Assembly: GCA_016521575.1 (NCBI GenBank)
Contig: JAEKDP010000001.1
Coordinates: forward strand, 539,894-603,893
From: Rhodobacteraceae bacterium F11138
GTDB lineage: Bacteria; Pseudomonadota; Alphaproteobacteria; Rhodobacterales; Rhodobacteraceae
Reading direction: 5' to 3'
DNA length: 64,000 nucleotides
The notes beneath the pieces were generated by a model. It saw only the letters and a program-made list of their open reading frames with translations. It did no database searches and was not told the DNA's origin. Positions within the stretch are counted from its first letter, which is position 1; every line of letters starts with the position of its first letter. Below, piece by piece: positions 11,980-19,840 of the stretch. Made by a program: the position numbers and the translations under genes.

Positions 11980-13281
11980 TCAGGACGAGATGAACTCGTT
12001 CCAGCGCCGGATCATGTAGCGATCTTCATCCATGACGGTGTTCCAGCATGCGATATTGCCCATCCGTTCCTGGATCGATCCGCCGTCGCGGGCGCGCCCG
12101 GCCTCTTCCATCACCGCGCCGTAGGGATCGAGAATGGTTTCGGTCGCTTTCTTGCCTTCGTACCAATAGCCGCGCTCGTTCTCGGTCATCGCGGCCAGCG
12201 CAGTTTCGGGCACCGAGGAATAGTAGCCCTGCCGCCCGACAAAGGCGCCTTGCCAGCCGTCGAGACACCAGTTGATATAGTCGATCGCGGCGTCGCGTTT
12301 CATATCGTCGAGATGGCTCATCAGGCTCATGCCCAGCCCCCAGCCACGATAGCCTTCCTGCAAGCCCTGGTAGACACAGGCAAGGCCGCGTGCGCGTACC
12401 GCGGTAACGGCCGGCGACCACATGGATTGAATCACCACTTCGCCCGCCGCCATCAGGTTCACGCTTTCATCGAAGGTGGACCAGAAGGCGCGGAAATGAC
12501 CGGCTTTCTTCAGTTCGATCAGCTTGTCGATGGTCACGTCGATTTCGGCCTGGGTCATGTTGCCCTTGTTGCCATAGGTCGCCAGACCCAGCGCTTCCAT
12601 CGCCATTGCCGCATCCATGATCCCGATCTGCGGGATGTTCACCAGCGCGGTGCGGCCCTCGAAATCCGGCGAGAACAGATCGCCCCAGCTTGTGACATCG
12701 CGCTCGACAAGATCGGTGCGGATACCAAGCGTGTCGGCGTTGTAAATCGTTGGCACACAGGTTGTGAAACCCGTCGCCTCAGGCGCAAAATTGGTCGAGC
12801 TTGCGTCGTCGGTATAGATCACCTTGAACGGCAGCGTGCCTTGCTCGGACAAGGCCGAGCCGTCAAAGCTCTTGCCGTCGCGCATCAGCGGCGTCATCTG
12901 GTCCCAGCGCGCGATACGATCAATTTCGACGGGGCGGATGTTGCCCGAACGATAGACCTTTTGCAGGCCGAAGAATTCCAGGTCGGCAATATCCACGGTT
13001 TCGGGCTGGTTCACCACTTTGGCCATCAGCGATCCGGTGTCGACCACCTGCGGGTTGATGGTAAAGCCCAGATCCGCGCTCGCCTGGGCGGTGATGTCTG
13101 AAATCACCGAATAGGACGGGCCCGCCTGGTTGAGCGTGATGTCCCGGATCGTCTGCGCCCAGATCATCGGCGCGCCCAGCACGCCAGAGCCAAGCGCCGC
13201 GCCCGCCGCGGCAGCCCCACCTTTCAGAACTCCACGGCGGTCAATGCCGGTGGAGACCTTATTGTTCTTACTTGCTGTCAT
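11980..13281 (-). CDS. Tat-exported ABC solute-binding protein, PotD/PotF-like
   Basis: This 433-residue periplasmic binding protein is the first gene of a nine-gene operon. The start at 13281 is chosen over one 13 codons upstream because of the GGGAG site before it. The N-terminus has a twin-arginine signal (R15-R16 in DRRGVLKGG) followed by an Ala/Gly-rich segment ending near APMIWAQ, so it is probably exported folded. The mature part contains the family-like IRPVEIDRIARWDQM segment near residue 110. A clear paralogue without any signal peptide is encoded divergently at 14538-15719. The ligand is unknown. Confidence 0.88.
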   Translation of the reverse strand: MTASKNNKVSTGIDRRGVLKGGAAAAGAALGSGVLGAPMIWAQTIRDITLNQAGPSYSVISDITAQASADLGFTINPQVVDTGSLMAKVVNQPETVDIADLEFFGLQKVYRSGNIRPVEIDRIARWDQMTPLMRDGKSFDGSALSEQGTLPFKVIYTDDASSTNFAPEATGFTTCVPTIYNADTLGIRTDLVERDVTSWGDLFSPDFEGRTALVNIPQIGIMDAAMAMEALGLATYGNKGNMTQAEIDVTIDKLIELKKAGHFRAFWSTFDESVNLMAAGEVVIQSMWSPAVTAVRARGLACVYQGLQEGYRGWGLGMSLMSHLDDMKRDAAIDYINWCLDGWQGAFVGRQGYYSSVPETALAAMTENERGYWYEGKKATETILDPYGAVMEEAGRARDGGSIQERMGNIACWNTVMDEDRYMIRRWNEFISS

Positions 13282-13491
13282 TACGTTGCTCCCAGTTGTT
13301 TTGTCGAACCATGCAGTCATTATTATTTGGCCCGGTTCCCGTTGGTTCGGCGGCTACCGATTCAGGACAAATTCACGTTAGTCGAAAATGTTCATCGTAT
13401 GCAATCATCTTATTGATGTTTCGGAGGTCGGGTTTTACAGTTGAAACCATCCGTATATGCTTGCCCAGGAGGCAATTACATTCCAGGTCGC

Positions 13492-14523
13492 ATGGTCCCT
13501 TCATCTGAACGACGGTCGTCGTCCTCGCGCAAAACGTCCGATCCTATCGCCGAACGCGGGGGCGGGTACCTCTATGCGATGATCCATGACCTGTTGCAGG
13601 ACAAGATTGCGTCCGGCGCCCTGCCTGTTGGCGCAACCCTCAAGGAAGGAACCATTGCCGCGCATGTCGGCACCAGCCGCGCCCCTGTCCGCCGTGCCCT
13701 GCGCAATCTTGCGAAATCCGGTCTGATTCGCGCCGCCGATGGCCAAGGATATATCGTGGGCAAGGGTGCGGCGGTGCCCCTCAGTTCGCGGCAGTTGTAC
13801 GATACGCTGAATGGCGGCATTGGCGCGGTAGACCGCACCGTTTCGGCCGAACGGATCGTCCAGATCGTTCACGGCGCCATCGTCGCGGTGATGCCCTTTG
13901 GCCATTATCGCATTCTTGAATCCGAACTGGGCGAACATTTCGGCGTAAGCCGCACGGTTGCACGCGAAGTGTTGTGGCGTCTCATGGAACAAAGCTATAT
14001 TCACAAGGACCGCAAGTCGCATTGGATCGTGCCGCAGCTTTCGGCGCGGGACATTCGTGAAACGCTGCAAATGCGCCGGGCGCTGGAACCGCAGGCGCTG
14101 CGCCTTGTTGCGCACGGTTTGCCGTCTGCATTTCTCACCGATCTTGCCAGCCGGATTGATGCCGTGCTTGCGGATTTTCAGGCTGTGACCGCGCCCCGGA
14201 TCGATGCCATAGAGCATGACATCTGCCACAACCTGTTCGAGGATCTGCAGAACAAGCGAATGCTGGCGTCGATCCGCCGCAACCAGATCCCGCTGGTGGT
14301 GCCGCGGATTTTCCGCCGCAACTTTCCGTTGCGCGACGATCTGGCGGCCCTGCGTCTGTATGATCGGATCCTGTCCGCCCTTGTCTCGGGCGATGTGGAT
14401 GCTGCGGCCCGGCTGCTCGAAATACATCTGGACCGGGCCGAGGCGCTGATGCTTGCCCGTCTGCGGGTGTTGTCGGTGCTGCCGCCGCCCCGCACCGACA
14501 CCTGGCTGAGCGCCATTCACTGA
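13492..14523 (+). CDS. GntR/FadR-type regulator with two winged-helix domains
   Basis: From the ATG at 13492 the product has 343 residues. A first GntR winged helix spans about 27-91 (VGTSRAPVRRALRNLAKSGL), a second spans about 119-180 (FGVSRTVAREVLWRL), and an FCD ligand domain spans about 186-323 with candidate metal His residues in EHDICHNLF and EIHLDRA. Standard FadR-type proteins have one such winged helix and about 230 residues. The start is uncertain: the best-placed GGAGG (13468-13472) is seven bases before an in-frame ATT at 13480, and an in-frame TTG exists at 13441. It is divergent from the hydantoinase operon and probably controls it. Confidence 0.85.
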   Translation: MVPSSERRSSSSRKTSDPIAERGGGYLYAMIHDLLQDKIASGALPVGATLKEGTIAAHVGTSRAPVRRALRNLAKSGLIRAADGQGYIVGKGAAVPLSSRQLYDTLNGGIGAVDRTVSAERIVQIVHGAIVAVMPFGHYRILESELGEHFGVSRTVAREVLWRLMEQSYIHKDRKSHWIVPQLSARDIRETLQMRRALEPQALRLVAHGLPSAFLTDLASRIDAVLADFQAVTAPRIDAIEHDICHNLFEDLQNKRMLASIRRNQIPLVVPRIFRRNFPLRDDLAALRLYDRILSALVSGDVDAAARLLEIHLDRAEALMLARLRVLSVLPPPRTDTWLSAIH

Positions 14524-14537
14524 AAGGGCCGCCCGCC

Positions 14538-15719
14538 ATGGCAAAAACGCCGGACAGCCCATTGCGCGTGATCGGAACCAGCGTGACGCTTTCCAGCGAA
14601 GTGCAGTCCCGCATTCGCGCTGACCTTGGCTTTGCGATTGAATTTGACGTGCTCGACGGTTCGGCCTGTCTGCGGCGGGGTGTCACCCGACCGGACAGTT
14701 TCGACATCTACGATCAATGGTTCCATTCCGTCGACGTGCTGCATACCGCAGGTTCGATCATGCCCATCGAGGTGGACCGGATCGACCGCTGGCACCAGAT
14801 GGCACCGATGTACCGTGGCGCGGGTCTGGCCAGCGGCGCGCCCGGTCGCCGCCAATGCGTCGGGCGCGACCCTGCTGACGTGCTTTTCGTGCAAGCCGAC
14901 AACGGTCTTGGCCGCGAGCCGACGCATCAGGTTTCCATGCTGCCCACCGTCTGCAATGCCGATGGCTTTGCCTATCGTCGCGAACTTGCCGCCAATCGCA
15001 GCGGCCCCGAAAGCTGGGGCTGGCTGCTTGAGCAAAACTGGGGTGCCCGTTGCATGTTGTCGCAAGACCCGGCCAGCAGCGTGACCGAAGTGGCCATGGC
15101 CGCCCGCTCTGCCGGGTTGGTCGAGATTGCGGATTGTACGAACCTGACGATCGAGGAAATCGACGCTTTGTTCGTATTGCTGAATCGGCGCCGAAAAGCC
15201 GGGCATTTCACCCGAACGTGGCCCACACACGAAGAATCTGTCCGGCTCATGGCGCAGCCCTCTACCGGGCTGGGGTCGTTGTGGTCCCCTGCGTATTTCG
15301 AACTGTGCGCCAGTGGCGTTGATCTTGTCTATGCCACGCCCATCGAAGGGTATCGCGGCTGGCATTCCGGTCTGTGCCTGTCGGCGGCTCTGGAGTCTGC
15401 CATGTGCGACCGGGCCTATGCCTATCTGAACTGGTGGCTGTCCGGCGCTCCGGGTGCCATTCTGGCGCGGCAGGGCTATTACATGTCGGTGACGGAACCC
15501 TTGCGCGATGTTCTGACGCCAGCGGAATGGGCCTATTGGTACGAAGGAAAGCCCGCCACGACCCCGCTGCCCGGTCCGGATGGCCGTATATCGGTGAATA
15601 TCGGCGACCGGCGCGCCGGGGGCAGCTATCAGGATCGGATGTCGGCGATTTCGTTCTGGAGCACGATCATGGAAGAAAGCAACTATCTGCAGCGCAAGTG
15701 GCTTGAATTTGTGGGCTAG
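14538..15719 (+). CDS. Cytoplasmic paralogue of an ABC solute-binding protein (no signal peptide)
   Basis: This 393-residue protein resembles the periplasmic binding protein at 11980-13281 along its whole length: IMPIEVDRIDRWHQM versus IRPVEIDRIARWDQM, RRKAGHFTRTWPTHEESV versus KKAGHFRAFWSTFDESV, EGYRGWHSGL versus EGYRGWGLGM, RQGYYMSV versus RQGYYSSV. Its N-terminus (MAKTPDSPLRV) has neither a Sec nor a Tat signal. The start follows AAAGGG and lies 14 bases after the GntR stop, so the two form an operon. A ligand-sensing partner of the regulator is the most attractive role; an intracellular buffer or a decaying duplicate are alternatives. Confidence 0.85.
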   Translation: MAKTPDSPLRVIGTSVTLSSEVQSRIRADLGFAIEFDVLDGSACLRRGVTRPDSFDIYDQWFHSVDVLHTAGSIMPIEVDRIDRWHQMAPMYRGAGLASGAPGRRQCVGRDPADVLFVQADNGLGREPTHQVSMLPTVCNADGFAYRRELAANRSGPESWGWLLEQNWGARCMLSQDPASSVTEVAMAARSAGLVEIADCTNLTIEEIDALFVLLNRRRKAGHFTRTWPTHEESVRLMAQPSTGLGSLWSPAYFELCASGVDLVYATPIEGYRGWHSGLCLSAALESAMCDRAYAYLNWWLSGAPGAILARQGYYMSVTEPLRDVLTPAEWAYWYEGKPATTPLPGPDGRISVNIGDRRAGGSYQDRMSAISFWSTIMEESNYLQRKWLEFVG

Positions 15720-15778
15720 GCGGGCGCGCCAGACCGATCAACGACAGACGGGTTTCTGCCGCCAATCCGCGCCAGACC

Positions 15779-16828
15779 TCAGGCGAAGGGATGTGCCTTG
15801 GGCCGCTCTAGATCGGGCCGAAGATCGCGGTCTTCGGGCAGATAGAGATGGCAGCGCACTTTGTGATCGGGTCGTGCCTCGTACAGTTCAGGCTCGACGG
15901 TGTGACAAAGCGCTGTCGCGGCGGGGCAACGCGCGGCAAACCGGCATCCTGCGGGAATGTTGGTCGGCGACGGAACCTCTCCGCTCAGGTGCACCCGCTC
16001 ACGCGACGCTGTGGCGTCAATGCTGGGCACGGCCGCCATCAGCCGGTCGGAATAGGGATGCAGCGGCGAATGCATCACATCGTCGCTTGAACCTTGTTCC
16101 ACGATCCGTCCCAGATACATGACCGCAACCCTGTCGCAGATATAACCCACGGTGGCGATGTCGTGTGAAATATAGAGCACGGCGAGATCGAGCTCTTTTG
16201 ACAGCTGGTTCAGCAGTTCCAGAATGCCGGCCTGAATGGACACGTCCAGCATGGACACCGGTTCATCCGCGACGATCAGTTCGGGCCGCAACACCAGCGC
16301 GCGCGCAATGGCCACACGCTGCCGCTGACCGCCCGAAAGGTTGGACGGAAACCGGTGCAAATAGGTTTCCGGCGGCATCTGGACCCGGTTCAGAACCTCG
16401 GCCACCCGGGCCGCTTTTTCCGTCTCATTGCCGATCCTGTGGATGTTGAGCGGCTCGCGGATGATCTGTTCCACGGTCAGGCGCGGATTGAGGGAGCTGT
16501 AAGGATCCTGAAAGATGATCTGGGCGCTGCCCCGATACGATTTCAGCTTGCTGCCGTGAAGGTTGGTGATGTCCTGCTGCCCGAAAAGGATCTGGCCGCT
16601 TGTGGGTTCGTACATACGGGCAAGAGTCATGCCAAGCGTCGACTTCCCGCAGCCGCTTTCGCCGACAATGCCCACGATTTCCTTCTTGTCGATATGCAGA
16701 TCGACCCCGTCCAGCGCATGAACGGTTTCTGATTTGCCCCCCAACATGGCCGAAATCAGACCGTTGCGACCTTCGAAATGAGTCTTGAGGTTGCGGCCCT
16801 CGATGACTGTGGTGTTGTCGCCGCTCAT
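15779..16828 (-). CDS. Oligopeptide/dipeptide-type ABC ATPase (OppF/DppF-like)
   Basis: This 349-residue ATPase has Walker A GESGCGKSTLG, signature LSGGQRQRVAIAR and Walker B LIVADEPVSMLD, followed by the C-terminal oligopeptide-cluster motif rich in Pro and Cys (AGCRFAARCP). The start at 16828 overlaps the stop of the preceding ATPase gene (ATGA), which rules out the longer upstream frame. It is the last gene of the five-gene importer operon that begins with the permuted binding protein. Confidence 0.92.
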   Translation of the reverse strand: MSGDNTTVIEGRNLKTHFEGRNGLISAMLGGKSETVHALDGVDLHIDKKEIVGIVGESGCGKSTLGMTLARMYEPTSGQILFGQQDITNLHGSKLKSYRGSAQIIFQDPYSSLNPRLTVEQIIREPLNIHRIGNETEKAARVAEVLNRVQMPPETYLHRFPSNLSGGQRQRVAIARALVLRPELIVADEPVSMLDVSIQAGILELLNQLSKELDLAVLYISHDIATVGYICDRVAVMYLGRIVEQGSSDDVMHSPLHPYSDRLMAAVPSIDATASRERVHLSGEVPSPTNIPAGCRFAARCPAATALCHTVEPELYEARPDHKVRCHLYLPEDRDLRPDLERPKAHPFA

Positions 16829-17895
16829 TGCAGGGTCTCCTCGACGCGCCATGTTTCCGCTTTCAGTGCCGCGCGCCGGAACTCGGTGGCGCGTTCCATG
16901 TGATGACAGGCCACAAGACTGTTCCCGGCCGTTCGCAACATGGGTTCTTCGGCGCGGCATTGCGCCGTCGCAAAGGGACAGCGCGGGGCAAACTGACAGC
17001 CCGCCGGCGGGTTCGCCAGGTCAGGCACACCGCCCGAGATCGAAATCAGGGGCGGTTTCTTTTCGCCCTTTGCCACCACCTTGGGAAAGGCGTTCTGCAA
17101 CCCCATCGTATAGGGATGATAGGCCTTGTTCAGCACGTCGTGCGTGGGGCCGGTTTCAACGATGCGGCCTGCATACATGATCGCCACGCGTTCGCAGGTT
17201 TCCGAAACGACGGCGATGTCATGGGTCACAAGAACCATGGACCGGTGCAGCCTTTTCTGAATGTCGCGGATACGCGACATGATCTGGTCCTGCATGATGG
17301 GATCCAGCGCCGTGGTCGGTTCATCCGCAAGCAACAGCCCGGCGTTCAGGCTGAAGGCCATGGCAATCACGGCGCGCTGGCGCATCCCGCCCGAAAACTG
17401 ATGCGGAAATTCCTTCAGCCGTTCGGGCGGCAGGCCGACCATCGCAAACAGCTCTTCTGCGCGCGCCCACGCCACTGCATGTTTCACGTCTGCATGCGCG
17501 CGGATGGATTCCACGATCTGGTCGCCGACGGTAAAGACGGGATCAAGCGAATTCATCGCGCTTTGCGTGATCAGGGCGATCTGCGCCCAGCGGACGCGCG
17601 ACAGCTGCTGGCGATTCATGGCAAGCACATCGTTGCCGTCCAGCAGCACCTTGCCGCTGGTCGTGGCCGATGCGGGCAGCAGGCGCATCAGCGATTTGAC
17701 CACCGTGCTCTTGCCGCAGCCGCTTTCACCGACCAATCCGAAATTGGATCCGGGTTCCACATCGAAACTGACGCCCGAGATCGCCTTCATCGGTCCGCGC
17801 GCCGATTTGTAGGTCACGCACAGATCCTGAACCTGCAAACGCACGGGCGGCTTTTTTTCCAGGGTCCCGCGCAGGGTTTCGAATTCGATGCTCAT
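16825..17895 (-). CDS. Oligopeptide/dipeptide-type ABC ATPase (OppD/DppD-like)
   Basis: This 356-residue ATPase contains Walker A GESGCGKSTVV, signature FSGGMRQRAVIAMA and Walker B LLLADEPTTALD. The C-terminal cluster motif NPPAGCQFAPRCPFA is typical of peptide/nickel importers. Its start overlaps the permease stop and its stop overlaps the next start, both as ATGA, indicating tight translational coupling. With the OppF-like protein it forms the heterodimeric motor of the importer. Confidence 0.92.
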   Translation of the reverse strand: MSIEFETLRGTLEKKPPVRLQVQDLCVTYKSARGPMKAISGVSFDVEPGSNFGLVGESGCGKSTVVKSLMRLLPASATTSGKVLLDGNDVLAMNRQQLSRVRWAQIALITQSAMNSLDPVFTVGDQIVESIRAHADVKHAVAWARAEELFAMVGLPPERLKEFPHQFSGGMRQRAVIAMAFSLNAGLLLADEPTTALDPIMQDQIMSRIRDIQKRLHRSMVLVTHDIAVVSETCERVAIMYAGRIVETGPTHDVLNKAYHPYTMGLQNAFPKVVAKGEKKPPLISISGGVPDLANPPAGCQFAPRCPFATAQCRAEEPMLRTAGNSLVACHHMERATEFRRAALKAETWRVEETLQ

Positions 17896-18800
17896 GAGTG
17901 GTCCTTCAGCCGCGGGTTGGTCTGTTCTTCATAGGCCCTGCCGATCAGGTAGAGCGAAGAGATGAGCGCGATCAGCATGAGTGAAGGAGGTGCGACCCAC
18001 CACCACGCGCTGCGCAGTGCGCCGCTGGCAAAAGCGGTGTTCAGCATCTGGCCCCAGCTGGTGATCGACGGATCACCAAGACCCAGAAAGCTGAGACTCG
18101 CTTCGGTCAGAACGGCAAAGGCCACCGACATCGTGACCCAGAGAAACACCACCCGCAGGATATTGGGCAGAATGTGCTTGAGGATGATGTGTAGATGCGA
18201 TGCACCCGCCGCGCGCGCCCATTTTACGAATACCCGCTCGCGTTCGGTCAGCACGACGGACCGGATGATCCGGGCACCATTGCGCCAGAACAGCAGCGTG
18301 ATCACAAGGATGATATTGTCAACGCTTGGCCCCAGAAGCCCCACGGCGACGATCGCGAAAGGCAGCGTCGGAATGCTGAGCGCCACATCGGTCATGCGCA
18401 TCAGGATGTCGTCGATGATACCGCCGAAATACCCCGAAATCACACCCACGAGCGTTGAAATGAACCCCACGGCAAGCGCCGCGACAAGCCCCACCCGCAG
18501 CGCCACGCGCGATCCCATGATCAGTTGGGACAGCACGTCATTGCCGAAGGCAGTCGTTCCCAGCCAATGATCGGACGAGGGCGGTGCCAGCCGCATCAGG
18601 CGGCCGGTTTCGGTCATCATCGGCGCAAAGGGATCATAGGGGGCAATCCATGGCGCGATGATCGCGACGATGATGAACACGCCAAAGATCGACAGCCCCC
18701 ACAGCGCAAACCGATCCTGTATCAACATGCGGAAGGTCGTGACGATGGGAAGCAGCGCCCGAAACACCCAGGCGACTGAACGATGGATCGTCTGGCTCAT
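17892..18800 (-). CDS. ABC transporter permease, OppC/DppC type
   Basis: This 302-residue membrane protein has the OppC-type N-terminal region, a long periplasmic loop holding the DHWLGT-like segment (SDHWLGTTAFGND), five to six membrane segments, and the cytoplasmic coupling stretch around KWARAAGASHLHI near residue 205. It overlaps both neighbours by four bases. It forms the channel with the OppB-like protein encoded just upstream. Confidence 0.92.
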   Translation of the reverse strand: MSQTIHRSVAWVFRALLPIVTTFRMLIQDRFALWGLSIFGVFIIVAIIAPWIAPYDPFAPMMTETGRLMRLAPPSSDHWLGTTAFGNDVLSQLIMGSRVALRVGLVAALAVGFISTLVGVISGYFGGIIDDILMRMTDVALSIPTLPFAIVAVGLLGPSVDNIILVITLLFWRNGARIIRSVVLTERERVFVKWARAAGASHLHIILKHILPNILRVVFLWVTMSVAFAVLTEASLSFLGLGDPSITSWGQMLNTAFASGALRSAWWWVAPPSLMLIALISSLYLIGRAYEEQTNPRLKDHS

Positions 18801-19762
18801 TTATAGGCCACCCTTGGATCGAGTTTGGAATAGGTCAGATCGGCCGCCAGGTTGGCCAGAACGATCATGATCGCCAGCAGAAAGAACGCGGCCTGCGCAA
18901 CCGGGTAATCCTGCCGGACAACAGCAAGCACCAGTTCCCGGCCCACGCCGGGCCAGCTGAATACGATCTCTACGACAACGATGCCTGCGATGGTTTCGGC
19001 CAGCGCCGGGAACAGCCATGTGATCAGGGGCAGCATCGAGTTGCGCCCGGCATGCCAGGCGACGCGTTTTTCGGAAACGCCCTTGGCGCGGACCAGTTCG
19101 ATATAATCTTCGGTGCGCGCCTCGACCACGCCGCTGCGCATCAGCAGCAGGTTTTCGGGAATGAAAAAGATGATTACCGCGCACAGCGGCAGGATCAGGT
19201 GATGCGCGAAATCCCAGTTCAGATACCGCATCAGCCCGGTCTGGCCCTGAGGATCGCCCATTCCATAGCCGGGGACCCAGTTCAGATAGCTGGAAAACAC
19301 CGCCAGCAGACCGATGCCCACCACAAAGCTGGGTGCGCCCCGGATGATCGTCGCCAGCAGGATGCCGCTGCGCTCGACCTTGCCGCCGCGCGGCGCCCAG
19401 CCCACGATCATGCCCAGGGCAGACCCGATGAACGCGCCCAGCAACAGACCCGGCACCGCGATCCAGAGCGTGTTGATGATAAACGGAAAAAGTACTTCCC
19501 ACGCGGGTTTGCGATAAAAGAACGAGTTCCCGAAATCTCCGGTAAGCAGATTTCCCATGTAGAGGACATATTGTTCCCATATGGTTCCGTTCAGGCCCCA
19601 TTCCTCAAGCAGGACCTGTCGGGCTTCCTCGGTCATGCCCCCTTCCAGGAACATTGTCGTCGGATCCGCCGGCATGATGCGGAACATGAAGAACATGATC
19701 GTTGTCACGACGAAAACGACCAATATGGCTTGTAGCAGCCGGCGGGTGATATAGGCGCGCAT
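18797..19762 (-). CDS. ABC transporter permease, OppB/DppB type
   Basis: This 321-residue membrane protein has the typical OppB start (MRAYITRRLLQAILVVFVV), a periplasmic part with GLNGTIWEQY, and the coupling segment ELVRAKGVSEKRV near residue 225. The ATG at 19762 has only a weak ribosome-binding site. A hairpin between this gene and the binding-protein gene probably sets relative expression. The family imports peptides, nickel or other solutes, and the substrate here is not evident. Confidence 0.92.
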   Translation of the reverse strand: MRAYITRRLLQAILVVFVVTTIMFFMFRIMPADPTTMFLEGGMTEEARQVLLEEWGLNGTIWEQYVLYMGNLLTGDFGNSFFYRKPAWEVLFPFIINTLWIAVPGLLLGAFIGSALGMIVGWAPRGGKVERSGILLATIIRGAPSFVVGIGLLAVFSSYLNWVPGYGMGDPQGQTGLMRYLNWDFAHHLILPLCAVIIFFIPENLLLMRSGVVEARTEDYIELVRAKGVSEKRVAWHAGRNSMLPLITWLFPALAETIAGIVVVEIVFSWPGVGRELVLAVVRQDYPVAQAAFFLLAIMIVLANLAADLTYSKLDPRVAYK

Positions 19763-19787
19763 GTCTTGCTTTCGTGAAATGGCAAAT

Positions 19788-19821
19788 GTGCCGCAGGCGT
19801 TGTTTCGTACACCCGCGGCAC
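19788..19821 (-). terminator. Intercistronic hairpin between binding-protein and OppB-like genes
   Basis: The arms GTGCCGC and GCGGCAC form a seven-base stem, extendable past one mismatch, with a loop of about 16 bases. It starts about 20 bases after the binding-protein stop and has no run of T. It probably acts as an mRNA-stabilising or partial-termination hairpin, as at two other binding-protein/permease junctions in this window. Confidence 0.5.
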
Positions 19822-19840
19822 TTTGGTCTTGGGGTTCGGC

